Origin: Parachlamydiaceae bacterium
GTDB lineage: Bacteria > Chlamydiota > Chlamydiia > Chlamydiales > Parachlamydiaceae
Length of the DNA stretch: 10,318 nucleotides
Assembly: GCA_003164155.1 (NCBI GenBank)
Contig: PLSG01000373.1
Location: 1-10,318 of the forward strand
Direction of reading: 5' to 3'
The translations under genes and the position numbers were made by a program. The first letter of the stretch is position 1. Every line of letters begins with the position of its first letter. This document shows positions 1 to 7,085 of the stretch, piece by piece. Under the pieces are notes generated by a model, which worked only from the letters and a program-made list of their open reading frames with translations, was not told where the DNA came from and did not search any database.

Positions 1-75
1 GCAATACCGGTAATAGGAAATCCTCCAAGTCCTGTATTGGCTGCTTCAGCTCTCTCTGAAACTCCAAATCTTTAG
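1..75 (+). CDS. 3' end of a U-box protein gene, copy A (partial, cut by window edge)
   Basis: Only the last 24 codons and the TAG stop (73-75) are in the window. They encode AIPVIGNPPSPVLAASALSE and then TPNL, which matches the C-terminus of the complete U-box gene at 7764-8816 except for one Ser/Ala change. The frame is open from base 1, so the gene starts outside the window. By homology the missing part should hold the N-terminal helical region and the U-box. The spacing to the following ATG at 95 is 19 bp, exactly as in the intact operon at 8816/8836. The identity is seen in the sequence; the function is inferred from the paralogue. Confidence 0.85.
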   Translation, partial: AIPVIGNPPSPVLAASALSETPNL

Positions 76-94
76 GAATAAGGTCAGGACAACT

Positions 95-402
95 ATGGCA
101 TGGGTAGCTTTCAGTTATATTTTTAAAGGCATTTAAGCTACCAATGCGGAATGAACGGACAACAATGTCTCAAAAGACCCGCAACAATTGCAAATAAAGT
201 AATGACAGCATCGCAAAGAGTCGACATCCTTTGTTTTCGTGTGGAAGATGTTGTTGAGGCGGCATCGTGTATTATCTGATTGCACGAGCCACTTGAAGTC
301 CTGTGGACGACGTTTTAAGATTGGCGAGACAACAGGGCAAGCTAGTATTAAACCCCCAGGTCTCATATTTGTTTCTCTGCAATTGTTAAACAGCTAATAA
401 CC
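95..402 (+). pseudogene. decayed copy of the 388-aa partner gene (degenerate U-box protein)
   Basis: The ATG at 95 opens the same reading frame as the 388-aa gene at 8836 (MAWVAFSYIFKG), but a TAA stops it at 134-136 after 13 codons. Base-level similarity then continues in broken form. The block at 165-218 matches about 8904-8964. The block at 226-402 matches about 9165-9350 (shared stretches include tcctttgttttcgtgt and caggtctcatat). About 195 bp of the intact gene is missing at about 219-225, and small insertions or deletions disrupt the frame. A further match after the foldback at 429-548 (about 550-588 against about 9400 and 9505-9530) suggests that the dead gene runs on to about 588, but this part is weak. 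No product is expected. The neighbour order, U-box tail then partner, is the same as in the intact operon. Confidence 0.85.
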
Positions 403-428
403 AAAAATGAGCTTTATTCACCTTTTCG

Positions 429-548
429 GTCAAATTTCGGCCGAGCGAAACGCCCCAGAGGGTTCGGATTGCGACTAGGGCATAGCGACAGCTATTCCCG
501 AGGAGCTAGACGCAGCAGATGGGGCGTTTCGCTCGGCCGAAATTTGAC
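429..548. repeat. 120-bp foldback (MITE-like) element with perfect 29-bp arms
   Basis: Bases 429-457 are an exact reverse complement of 520-548, with ends GTCAAATTTCGG and CCGAAATTTGAC. The 62-bp centre contains a second small hairpin: ATAGC 482-486, loop GACA, GCTAT 491-495, flanked by GGG and CCC. The arms are GC-rich against an AT-rich background. There is no open reading frame or transposase. No target duplication is evident at the ends. The element lies inside the decayed partner gene, because similarity to the intact 388-aa gene can be seen on both sides. This suggests arrival by insertion. It could be a non-autonomous mobile element or a REP/BIME-like repeat. As a transcription terminator it would be unusually long and lacks a T run. 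Confidence 0.8.
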
Positions 549-604
549 ATTGCAGCAGTCAAACGATCTGTGATGTGTAGCGAAGGCGTACCACCAAGCT
601 GCTA

Positions 605-626
605 AAGGGCATTTTGGAATGCCCTT
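605..626. other. 9-bp perfect hairpin upstream of U-box gene B
   Basis: AAGGGCATT (605-613) pairs with AATGCCCTT (618-626) around the loop TTGG. No T run follows on the plus strand, so it is not a convincing intrinsic terminator. It stands just upstream of the block that is conserved before both U-box genes and marks the left limit of that homology. Confidence 0.4.
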
Positions 627-627
627 A

Positions 628-723
628 CTCAAACCACCCAAAGTTCACAAGCCATTAAAATTCTTTTTTAAATAAATCAAGGAATTCCTTATACTGCTTT
701 TTTTTCCTTTAACAGGAGATCGT
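628..723 (+). promoter_or_regulatory. promoter/leader of U-box gene B, conserved with that of gene C
   Basis: This stretch aligns with 7665-7763 upstream of gene C. Shared elements are TTCACAAG, a block around AAGGAATTC, a TATACT/TATCCT hexamer (690-695 here), a T tract, and TTTAACAGGAG just before the start codon. TATACT is a fair -10 hexamer; no clear -35 is visible about 17 bp upstream. In this copy AAGGAATTCCTT (679-690) is a perfect 12-bp palindrome that overlaps the -10. The Shine-Dalgarno AGGAG at 714-718 lies 5 nt before the ATG. The conservation is seen directly; the promoter assignment is inferred. Confidence 0.5.
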
Positions 724-1778
724 ATGAGTGGATTAAGTAGTGTAGTAAATACATTGACAATGGCTTGCAAAGGATTGCAATTAGTTTTAGATGCCTCTGA
801 TTTATCTGCAGGAGTCGTTGAATTTCTGGAACCACATCCAGAGGGAAATTCACACATAGCAAAAGTTATTTCAGGAGCAACAAGGTTAGTATTCAGCGGC
901 ATGGAAGTAGGAGCAAAACTAGGTAATGCTTCAAACAAAACGATGAGCGGACTGAAGATAGGGGAAATGATCGCATTCTCAACAATCGTTGTACCAATGG
1001 AAGCAGCTGTAGCGATAGAGGATGTCAGTCATGGTAGAATAAACGGTATTCAAGGCATAGCCAAAGTCATCGCGCCGATAGCTAGCATTACTCGTGCAGG
1101 TGTTGAGCAGTCAATTTATCAAGAAAGACACTATCTAGGACTAAGCCCCGAAGAACTTGCGAAAGAAAGGCGATCTGTCCCTAAGCCTGGAACCAATCCT
1201 GAATATCCAGAATTTGAAGAAAAACCTGTTATTGTAGAAGAATGCAAGAAAAATTTAAGGAAATCAGAAAAGGCTTTTCCCTTTGTTTCCACAGTTGAAT
1301 CCGCATTGCGTGCTAGTACGCTCAACAAGACTATTGACCTCTATCAACAATTAGCACTTCGCTTGCGTGCCCCATCTGTCCTACAGGATTCTAATGCTCT
1401 TTTGGCTGAAGATCCATTTGATTTGCTGCGACTCCGTACTATTCCTATAGAGCTCCATCATGATGTTGTTTTTAATCGATACAAATGCCCTTTAACTCAT
1501 GTACCGGTTCGCGATCCTGTCGGAGATCCAACGTTAACTGATTCGCCAGGTCATTTAATGAGCCCTGTCTTTGAACGTCATGTCATGGTAAATTGGATAA
1601 GACAAAAAGGCTTCTCCCCAAATACAAGAAAACCGCTAGCCATACATCAACTTGTTCGAAAACCCCATTTGCGCGCATTAATTGATCATCGCTTACAGTT
1701 TCATTCTGATCGCCTGAGAGCCTTTGCTGCAATACCGGTAATAGGAAATCCTCCAAGTCCTGTATTGGCTGCTTCAGC
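628..1778 (+). repeat. direct duplication, copy B (matches 7665-8791)
   Basis: The leader and the first about 350 codons of the U-box gene are repeated at 7665-8791 with high nucleotide similarity. Most differences are scattered substitutions, with one small gap around 1370-1410. The last 50 bases (1729-1778) are identical to 1-50 and 8742-8791. Similarity ends abruptly at 1779. The two copies flank the IS21 remnant and the Tn3 transposon in direct orientation, so recombination between them would delete everything in between. Confidence 0.85.
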
Positions 1779-2589
1779 CCTATCAACATCAATTGCTCCA
1801 TCAACGGAACACATGTGTGCAGAATGGACATTAGATTCAAAACCTATATGCACTGCTGTTTATGCAGCTATAGGCCAAACTGAGCAAAAACCAATAGGTC
1901 TTTTACTTCCTCTTGTGGAAGTGGTTGTAAGTTACCTGAAAGCGAACAATGGTTGTATTTTTGGCGCAAGAGAATGGGAAACTCTTTTTGGTAAAGTAGG
2001 GCCGGCCCCAGTCCTTCCTCTTAACATTGAAAATATATGGCAAAGTCAATGTCTTGCTTTTCCAGGAAAAAAAGTGCACGAGACTCACATGCTTGTCTAT
2101 ATCCCTACAACAGTGGACGAGAAGATTCTTACCTTAAAAAGTCTTGGTGAGATTGCAAAACGCCATTTTTCAACAATTGATGCTGGTTATGGATACATTT
2201 GGGATCCTATTGTTGCTGAACTAGGAAATATGGCGATTGAGAAATCTTGTTGGGTGCTTATGACAAAAGATGTTCTTCCAGAAAGCAGAGGAAAAAACTA
2301 TGCTAATCAACAAACCATGATGGATGCTCTTGCTAAAAAAGCTTTTGCCACCTACGAAATTCCTGGGACATTAGAAGCAGCCGTTTGTCTTTTGGCACAA
2401 TATTTTGGCTCTCAAACTACTTCTAAAACACATGCATTTGGAGATAACCCATGGACCTCTACACACTGTCAAGAGAAAGTTCAAGGCGTTAACGTGGTTG
2501 TTGGGGGCTTCCATCCGGCCTTAGGCAACTTCATCCGCATCAAATATGGTAACCACCTCATTGGCGTTGCTGCCCTGCGGAGGTTCTAA
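724..2589 (+). CDS. U-box domain protein, copy B, with swapped C-terminal module (621 aa)
   Basis: Probable eukaryote-like ubiquitin-ligase effector. Residues 1-150 are helical and rich in small residues (GATRLVFSGMEVGAKLG, MIAFSTIVVPMEAAVAIEDV) with no clear signal peptide. Residues 250-330 form a U-box: C255-P-L-T, RDPVGDP 263-269, VFERHVMVNWI ending near W291, SPNTRKPL 298-305 and LRALI 316-320. U-boxes dock E2 enzymes without zinc. Residues 1-350 are close to those of the gene at 7764. From 351 on the sequence differs and holds a module (about 395-621) with FPGKKVHETHMLVYIP, SCWVLMTKDVLPESRGKNY, and DNPWTSTHCQEK, ending GVAALRRF. I recall this module from chlamydial F-box and leucine-rich-repeat proteins, but its function is unknown. 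The ATG at 724 follows AGGAG by 5 nt. No partner gene follows. Secretion into a host cell is inferred, not seen. Confidence 0.85.
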   Translation: MSGLSSVVNTLTMACKGLQLVLDASDLSAGVVEFLEPHPEGNSHIAKVISGATRLVFSGMEVGAKLGNASNKTMSGLKIGEMIAFSTIVVPMEAAVAIEDVSHGRINGIQGIAKVIAPIASITRAGVEQSIYQERHYLGLSPEELAKERRSVPKPGTNPEYPEFEEKPVIVEECKKNLRKSEKAFPFVSTVESALRASTLNKTIDLYQQLALRLRAPSVLQDSNALLAEDPFDLLRLRTIPIELHHDVVFNRYKCPLTHVPVRDPVGDPTLTDSPGHLMSPVFERHVMVNWIRQKGFSPNTRKPLAIHQLVRKPHLRALIDHRLQFHSDRLRAFAAIPVIGNPPSPVLAASALSTSIAPSTEHMCAEWTLDSKPICTAVYAAIGQTEQKPIGLLLPLVEVVVSYLKANNGCIFGAREWETLFGKVGPAPVLPLNIENIWQSQCLAFPGKKVHETHMLVYIPTTVDEKILTLKSLGEIAKRHFSTIDAGYGYIWDPIVAELGNMAIEKSCWVLMTKDVLPESRGKNYANQQTMMDALAKKAFATYEIPGTLEAAVCLLAQYFGSQTTSKTHAFGDNPWTSTHCQEKVQGVNVVVGGFHPALGNFIRIKYGNHLIGVAALRRF

Positions 2590-2774
2590 AGTCATTTTGT
2601 GAAAACGAATATTTCCTAATAGTATAAATACAAATGGGAAACAATGCTGTTATAAAAAATGAGGTTAGACCCCTCGAACCGGCATTCAAGTACAGATCTA
2701 AACCACTTTAAGCTGCAATGGTTTTTGTAGTGAGCGTTAAGGGAAAAGGTGCAAAAGATTGCATCAGGTGATTG
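2590..2774. other. intergenic stretch without a recognisable gene
   Basis: This lies between the stop of U-box gene B and the IS21 remnant. I see no open reading frame, RNA gene or strong terminator in it. A 6-bp AAACCA/TGGTTT pairing around 2699-2726 is too weak to call. The IS21 similarity fades at about 2780, so the remnant's broken edge lies near the right end of this stretch. Confidence 0.5.
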
Positions 2775-3113
2775 TTAAGGAGACCTTTCCATTGCTTCAC
2801 TTGTCTTTGAAGCGTCCTTAATTGTCCCTCTTGAAATTGGCCTGGATATTTTTATTATGAGAAAGGAGAATATGGTTTTAGACTTCAAACGAGGCTGAGC
2901 GGTAAGCATTGACGTGATTTCTGTCCACACGTCCTCCAAATCATCCTTTTTTATTCGCCAGTTATGGCTGGTAACTTGTGTTGGACCATCATTTTTCAAA
3001 TACTTCCGCGCTGTTTTAGGATCAATGCCTGCCTTAGCAGTTGCTGCATCTTGAATTGTTTTCCATTCGTTAATTATCTTAGATAATCTCCAATACTGTA
3101 TTAGTGAAATCAA
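2775..3113 (-). pseudogene. istA: 5' fragment of an IS21-family transposase (istA), frameshifted
   Basis: The minus-strand frame begins at a TTG (3113-3111), with AAGGAGG at 3119-3125 five nt upstream. It gives an N-terminal helix-turn-helix region, DAATAKAGIDPKTARKYL, followed by the IS21 IstA-type stretch KKDDLEDVWTEITSML. Near 2865 the frame breaks. The family sequence continues in another frame as YPGQFQEGQLRTLQRQVKQW (to about 2785) and is then lost. Only about 110 residues of the roughly 400-500 normal for IstA remain: the catalytic core and the istB partner are absent. The element is dead. Family recognition is from memory of IstA N-termini and is fairly secure. Confidence 0.8.
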
Positions 3114-3165
3114 ATGAACCTCCTTCTTAGAGGTTCAAAATAAATCTCATGGTTTCAGTGAAGGG

Positions 3166-3203
3166 AATTCTAATTGTCGTTCGATGGGAGGAATAATTGT
3201 CGC
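3166..3203 (-). repeat. terminal-type direct repeats of the IS21 remnant
   Basis: TAATTGTCG occurs at 3171-3179 and again at 3194-3202, each preceded by GAAT-like sequence, 23 bp apart. They lie 60-90 bp upstream of the istA start. IS21-family ends are known to carry multiple short repeats that bind the transposase, and the position fits. The exact left terminus of the element cannot be placed; the 98 bp from 3203 to the Tn3 target site holds no gene I can see. Confidence 0.5.
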
Positions 3204-3300
3204 CAATTAGGCAGGTGTGCCTATGTAGGAATGAAAAGCAAAGAGATCGAACGGGGATGGGACTATTTGATTAACCGATGTAGGATGATCTCTCTTCTAG

Positions 3301-3305
3301 TGAAT
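3301..3305. repeat. target-site duplication of the Tn3 transposon, left copy (TGAAT)
   Basis: TGAAT directly precedes the left inverted repeat and recurs as TGAAT at 7653-7657, directly after the right inverted repeat. Five-bp duplications are typical of the Tn3 family. Confidence 0.92.
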
Positions 3306-3344
3306 GGGGTTTAGGGCGCAAAGGAACAGAAAACCGGGTTAAGG
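3306..3344 (+). repeat. left terminal inverted repeat of the Tn3 transposon
   Basis: These 39 bp begin GGGGTTTAGGGCGC and end GGGTTAAGG. They match the reverse complement of 7614-7652 with a single difference, T against C at the sixth base. The last six bases overlap the 3' end of tnpA, including its stop codon. Confidence 0.95.
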
Positions 3345-6329
3345 ATCTTCATTATTGCGCAGCGGTCTCAATTCCCCTCTAATGACAGCTTCTGGTACTA
3401 CGAAGGAATAACGCCCTAACATATTGATGTGCTCGTAGATCAAAGGAGAGAGCCTTTCAACATCCTCATCGTTCACTTGAAATCCTTCTTGGCGAAGTTG
3501 TGCTAGAATAGCGTCTATATAGATCGTATTCCACAGCACAATAATATTGACTACCAGGCCTAACGCGCCAAGTTGATCCTCCTGTCCTTCTCGATACCTT
3601 TGATATAATTCGCCCCTTTTTCCATGAAAAACCACACGAGCAAGGCTATGGCGTCCTTCACCTCGATTAAGCTGCCTTAATGTGCTTCTGCGCTGATTTT
3701 CATTATCAATATAATTTAAAGTATGCAGAGTTTTTTCGATCCGACCAAATTCTGCCAATGCTTGTGCAATCCTGGTGGGCCTATCACCTACCTGTAATGT
3801 GCGCATGATACCTGTAGCAGGTACACGACCAAGCTTCAGTGAGCCTGCCAGACACAGTAAATCATCCCAATTCTGAGCAATTCGTTGCATGTTGATTTGT
3901 TGTCGAGCTATGGAATTGAATTCGCCATAGTCAGCTTTTTGGTCAATCCTCCAAAAGCGTGTTCCTCCTACATCAGCAAGTCGTGGGCTAAATCGATAAC
4001 CAAGCAGCCGAAACAATCCGAAAATCACATCGCTGTATGCTCCAGTATCAGTCATTATCTTGATAGGTTGTAGCTCTGTCTGTTGATCCAGAACAACTGC
4101 GAGCAATACCAAACTATCGCGCAAAGTACCAGGAACTGTTATGGCGTTTAGACCACTAAATTGGTTTGAAATTAAATTGTACCAGGTCACGCCACGCTCG
4201 ACACCAAAATATTTAGGATTTGGCCCTGCGTGGACGGTGCGAACGGGAACAACAAAACGCATACCATCGGCTGAAGCAACTTCTCCACCACCCCAGATCT
4301 GTGCAAGAGGAATCTGATTTTGCGCTGAAACTAGCAGGGCATTAGCAGCACTCAAAGTTTCATCACGGATGTAGTTTTGATTTACCCAGGATAAACGATC
4401 ACGTTTGAGAGTAGGGATGTCGTTGCGCACAAGCGGTTCTATTCCAGTGTTGCATGCCTCTGCCAATAATACAGCACACAAGCTAGTCGTGAGGTCTTCA
4501 GCCCGAGATGTGCGTTCTGTGACGTGTGTGAATTCAGCATTAAATTTCGTGCGTGCAGCGATCTCTAAGAGGATTTCTGGTAGGTCAACTCGTGGTAGTT
4601 TTTCGGCAATTGCTTTACGCAATATTATCAAAGACGGTGGCTCTTCAAGTTTATCAAAAGGACTCAAAATTAGTTCGGTTTTGCCATCAACGATTTCAAA
4701 TCTCACAGCAGGATTGTTGGGTAAACGCGCTATAACTGCGCGGTAGGTTTGATCCAGCTCATTTGTTAGAGCTTCCAGGACTGGCTGTGGATCAGCCAAA
4801 AGCTCGAGCGTGCGACAAATAACAGGACGAGTAGATTCCCATTCCGCACCAGCAAGTAAACCTGAACGCGGATCTGCATAACGCCAGCTAGGGTTTACAA
4901 ATACATCTCTTTTTCGCAGAGCTGTATGCAGTTCGTCGAGCACACAAAAAACATAAGCACGATGATCAAGAGTGCCATCTCCACGCATAACATATCGTTG
5001 CCAAGATTTTTTAATGATTTCTCGCGGAGCTTCATGGATATGCTTAGCATGGTTTTCATTGGCTCGTAGCCAATCAAAAGCTGCTATAACTGGTTTGCCT
5101 ACTGAATTGGAATTAAAACGAATTCCTTTCAAAAGATAAGGCAAGAAGCGACGGACACTGCGATAGTGTGCTTCCAGTTCATGAAAATACACATTATCTG
5201 GTGGTCTAACCAACTCATTAACTGATTTTGTTGCTTGTACAAGAACTTCGCGAGAAACCTTTGAAAACACTTTTGAATGTAGACTGCAATCAGATAACTC
5301 TGCATCCAAAAGAACTTGACAGGCTTTAGCTAGGAGTGTGGCTGCATGATCCAAATCCTTTAAAGTTCGAAGGCGTTGTTTTTTGTCCTCTTTCATTGCA
5401 TTGCTAAACAAAGCTTGCAACAGCATGTCCAATACATCCAGTACATCATCATGCGCCTTTGCTTCTAGGCAATGAATAAAAGCTACTAGCGTTGCCAGAC
5501 GACGTACAGGAGGTAGTCTGATAATTGCCGTGACCTTAGCTGTCGCTGCAAAGCGAGCGATAGAAGCCAAACGACTTTGCGGAATATGCGATACAGCTGG
5601 TAGTGAAATATCCAAATCTTGAATAGATTTAAGACGCAAAAGAGCGTGCACGAGTGATGGACCGCTCACTCTGACAGGTCCAGAGCGCAGTTTATCAAAT
5701 AAAGAGCCACGACTTCCCTCCGGAATAGTCAGCAAATTCTCTAGACGTCCACGCTGTTCTTCAGTAATGCATCTCCCTAACATACGCCATAGGCGATTTT
5801 CGACTCGACTGCGGACTCGGGCAACTAGCCGTTCGAGGACGCTTATACCAGGCAAAAGAATTTTATGCGTCAGCAACCAACTCTTGGCGCGATCAAAGAG
5901 TACACTTGGTCGATCTGTTCCCGTCCAACACACACCATAAAGCCATCGAATAATGCGAAACCCAACTTTAGGATCTGTAATTTCATAGTAGCCATACTTC
6001 ATACAGATTTCGGTCGCATGTTCCCAGCGCTGCTCTCCAGTACTATAATTCTGAAGACCGCTAAATTCTGTAATTTCTAACTGTTTGGCCAAGGTTTGCA
6101 AAACCAATCCAGGAACCTGTATGGGATCTTCAAGGAATGTACCTAAATAGCGAACAGTAGCTAGTTGAAGGGCAAACCCTAGTTTATTATGGTTTCCTCG
6201 GCGACGTGTAACCAATACACGATCATCGTCGCTGATATGAAAGAAACGTGAGAGTTCTTCTGGTGTAGGCAGCAGTGCGTACCGGCCATAGCTTTCACGT
6301 TGAACTACTGTCAGAAAACTCACCGGCAT
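3339..6329 (-). CDS. tnpA: Tn3-family transposase TnpA (996 aa)
   Basis: DDE transposase that binds the 39-bp ends and joins the transposon to the target, giving cointegrates. The start chosen is the ATG at 6329-6327 because MPVSFLT followed by LPTPEELSRFF is the usual N-terminus of Tn3 transposases that carry a DUF4158-type domain. An in-frame ATG at 6398 would add 23 residues. Residues 1 to about 170 form that N-terminal DNA-binding region, and about 580-970 is the catalytic domain. The triad can be seen in this numbering: D688 (SADGM), D761 (TDTGAYSDVIF) and E917 (GQEDQLGALGLVVN followed by LWNT). The length is normal and there is no frameshift. The TAA stop (3339-3341) lies in the left inverted repeat. 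The gene is divergent from tnpR, so the space between them probably holds the shared promoters and res. Confidence 0.95.
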   Translation of the reverse strand: MPVSFLTVVQRESYGRYALLPTPEELSRFFHISDDDRVLVTRRRGNHNKLGFALQLATVRYLGTFLEDPIQVPGLVLQTLAKQLEITEFSGLQNYSTGEQRWEHATEICMKYGYYEITDPKVGFRIIRWLYGVCWTGTDRPSVLFDRAKSWLLTHKILLPGISVLERLVARVRSRVENRLWRMLGRCITEEQRGRLENLLTIPEGSRGSLFDKLRSGPVRVSGPSLVHALLRLKSIQDLDISLPAVSHIPQSRLASIARFAATAKVTAIIRLPPVRRLATLVAFIHCLEAKAHDDVLDVLDMLLQALFSNAMKEDKKQRLRTLKDLDHAATLLAKACQVLLDAELSDCSLHSKVFSKVSREVLVQATKSVNELVRPPDNVYFHELEAHYRSVRRFLPYLLKGIRFNSNSVGKPVIAAFDWLRANENHAKHIHEAPREIIKKSWQRYVMRGDGTLDHRAYVFCVLDELHTALRKRDVFVNPSWRYADPRSGLLAGAEWESTRPVICRTLELLADPQPVLEALTNELDQTYRAVIARLPNNPAVRFEIVDGKTELILSPFDKLEEPPSLIILRKAIAEKLPRVDLPEILLEIAARTKFNAEFTHVTERTSRAEDLTTSLCAVLLAEACNTGIEPLVRNDIPTLKRDRLSWVNQNYIRDETLSAANALLVSAQNQIPLAQIWGGGEVASADGMRFVVPVRTVHAGPNPKYFGVERGVTWYNLISNQFSGLNAITVPGTLRDSLVLLAVVLDQQTELQPIKIMTDTGAYSDVIFGLFRLLGYRFSPRLADVGGTRFWRIDQKADYGEFNSIARQQINMQRIAQNWDDLLCLAGSLKLGRVPATGIMRTLQVGDRPTRIAQALAEFGRIEKTLHTLNYIDNENQRRSTLRQLNRGEGRHSLARVVFHGKRGELYQRYREGQEDQLGALGLVVNIIVLWNTIYIDAILAQLRQEGFQVNDEDVERLSPLIYEHINMLGRYSFVVPEAVIRGELRPLRNNEDP

Positions 6330-6474
6330 ATAGAATCTCTTGTCACTTGTCACGAGTCTATCAATAGACCAAGCTCTAAAGATAGATGGTAGAATCATCT
6401 AAAAGCCTATCACTAAAATCACAATTGAAATATGATAGGCTCCCTATCATAACATCTAAACCCTTGTGATTGCA
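6330..6474. promoter_or_regulatory. res: candidate res site and divergent promoter region of tnpA/tnpR
   Basis: These 145 bp between the divergent genes hold clustered short symmetry. GTCTAT-CA-ATAGAC is an inverted repeat at 6356-6369. AGCCTATCA at 6404-6412 pairs with TGATAGGCT at 6433-6441. ATGATAGG (6432-6439) pairs with CCTATCAT (6443-6450) around three bases. The hexamer CTATCA occurs at 6358, 6407 and 6444 and is inverted at 6433. TTGTCAC is tandemly repeated at 6340-6353. Resolvases of Tn3 elements bind several paired half-sites within about 120 bp, and this arrangement fits. Binding would also repress both genes. The subsite assignment is inferred. Confidence 0.6.
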
Positions 6475-7053
6475 ATGATCATTGGCTATGCACGAACTTC
6501 TACCGCAGACCAAATCGCCGGCTTCGAATCCCAGCTAAAAGAACTTCAGGCTGCCGGTTGTGAAAAAATCTTCCGTGAAAAGGCTTCCTCTGTTGCAGTT
6601 AGGATCCAACTCCAATCTGCTATCGAATTTGTTAGGGAAGGTGATTTATTAGTAATTACCAAGCTTGATAGACTGGCGCGATCGGTATCAGATTTGCTGA
6701 TGATTATTCAAGATCTAGAGAAGAAGAAAGTAGGATTGCGTATTCTCAATCTTGGGATGGATACTCACACTCCTACAGGTAAGCTTATGCTGACAGTCTT
6801 AGGAGGAATTGCTCAGTTCGAGAGAGAAATCATGTTAGAACGTCAAAGAGAAGGAATAGCCAAAGCAAAGATTGAAGGCAAGTATAAAGGGCGCAAATCG
6901 ATTACATTAGATCGTCAACAAGAAGTTAGACGTCTCATTGACGGTGGTATGACAAAAGCAAGTGTTGCAAAGCAACTTGAAATAGGTGAAGCAACTGTTT
7001 ATAGAATTATCAGAAAACAAATAACAAGTCAGACCATAAAAAATGTCGGATGA
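6475..7053 (+). CDS. tnpR: serine resolvase TnpR of the Tn3 transposon (192 aa)
   Basis: Small serine recombinase that resolves transposition cointegrates at res. The N-terminal catalytic domain shows IGYARTSTADQ with the nucleophile S9 and R7, the KLDRLARS motif with R66 and R69, and the conserved long helix region around FEREIMLERQREGIAKAK (115-132). A C-terminal helix-turn-helix (about 155-181, DGGMTKASVAKQLEIGEATV) would bind res. The length is typical. I chose the ATG at 6475 because it puts IIGYARTST at the usual distance from the start; a GTG at 6466 is an in-frame alternative that adds three residues. No strong Shine-Dalgarno is visible for either. The gene is divergent from tnpA and converges with the passenger gene at 7086. 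Confidence 0.93.
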   Translation: MIIGYARTSTADQIAGFESQLKELQAAGCEKIFREKASSVAVRIQLQSAIEFVREGDLLVITKLDRLARSVSDLLMIIQDLEKKKVGLRILNLGMDTHTPTGKLMLTVLGGIAQFEREIMLERQREGIAKAKIEGKYKGRKSITLDRQQEVRRLIDGGMTKASVAKQLEIGEATVYRIIRKQITSQTIKNVG

Positions 7054-7085
7054 TCTAACTTGTTAATCGAAAACGTGAATTCTAT

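Noticed and set aside
133..366. Minus-strand open frame of 77 codons over the dead partner gene
   Set aside because: It lies antisense to sequence that clearly derives from the partner gene, its protein is low in structure, and it has no ribosome site.
605..626. Hairpin as a rho-independent terminator
   Set aside because: The stem is good but no T run follows on either strand.
2666..2680. TTAGACCCCT resembling a Tn3 transposon end
   Set aside because: Only about nine bases match the right terminus. The GCGC and GGAACAG parts of the repeat are missing, so it is probably chance.
4405..4746. Plus-strand open frames inside tnpA (also 3885-4073, 4553-4735 and 5865-6080)
   Set aside because: They are antisense shadows of a complete Tn3 transposase and show no recognisable protein.
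6327..6398. Longer tnpA start at 6398
   Set aside because: The extra 23 residues are not like family N-termini, whereas the ATG at 6329 gives the usual MPVSFLT start and leaves room for a res site.
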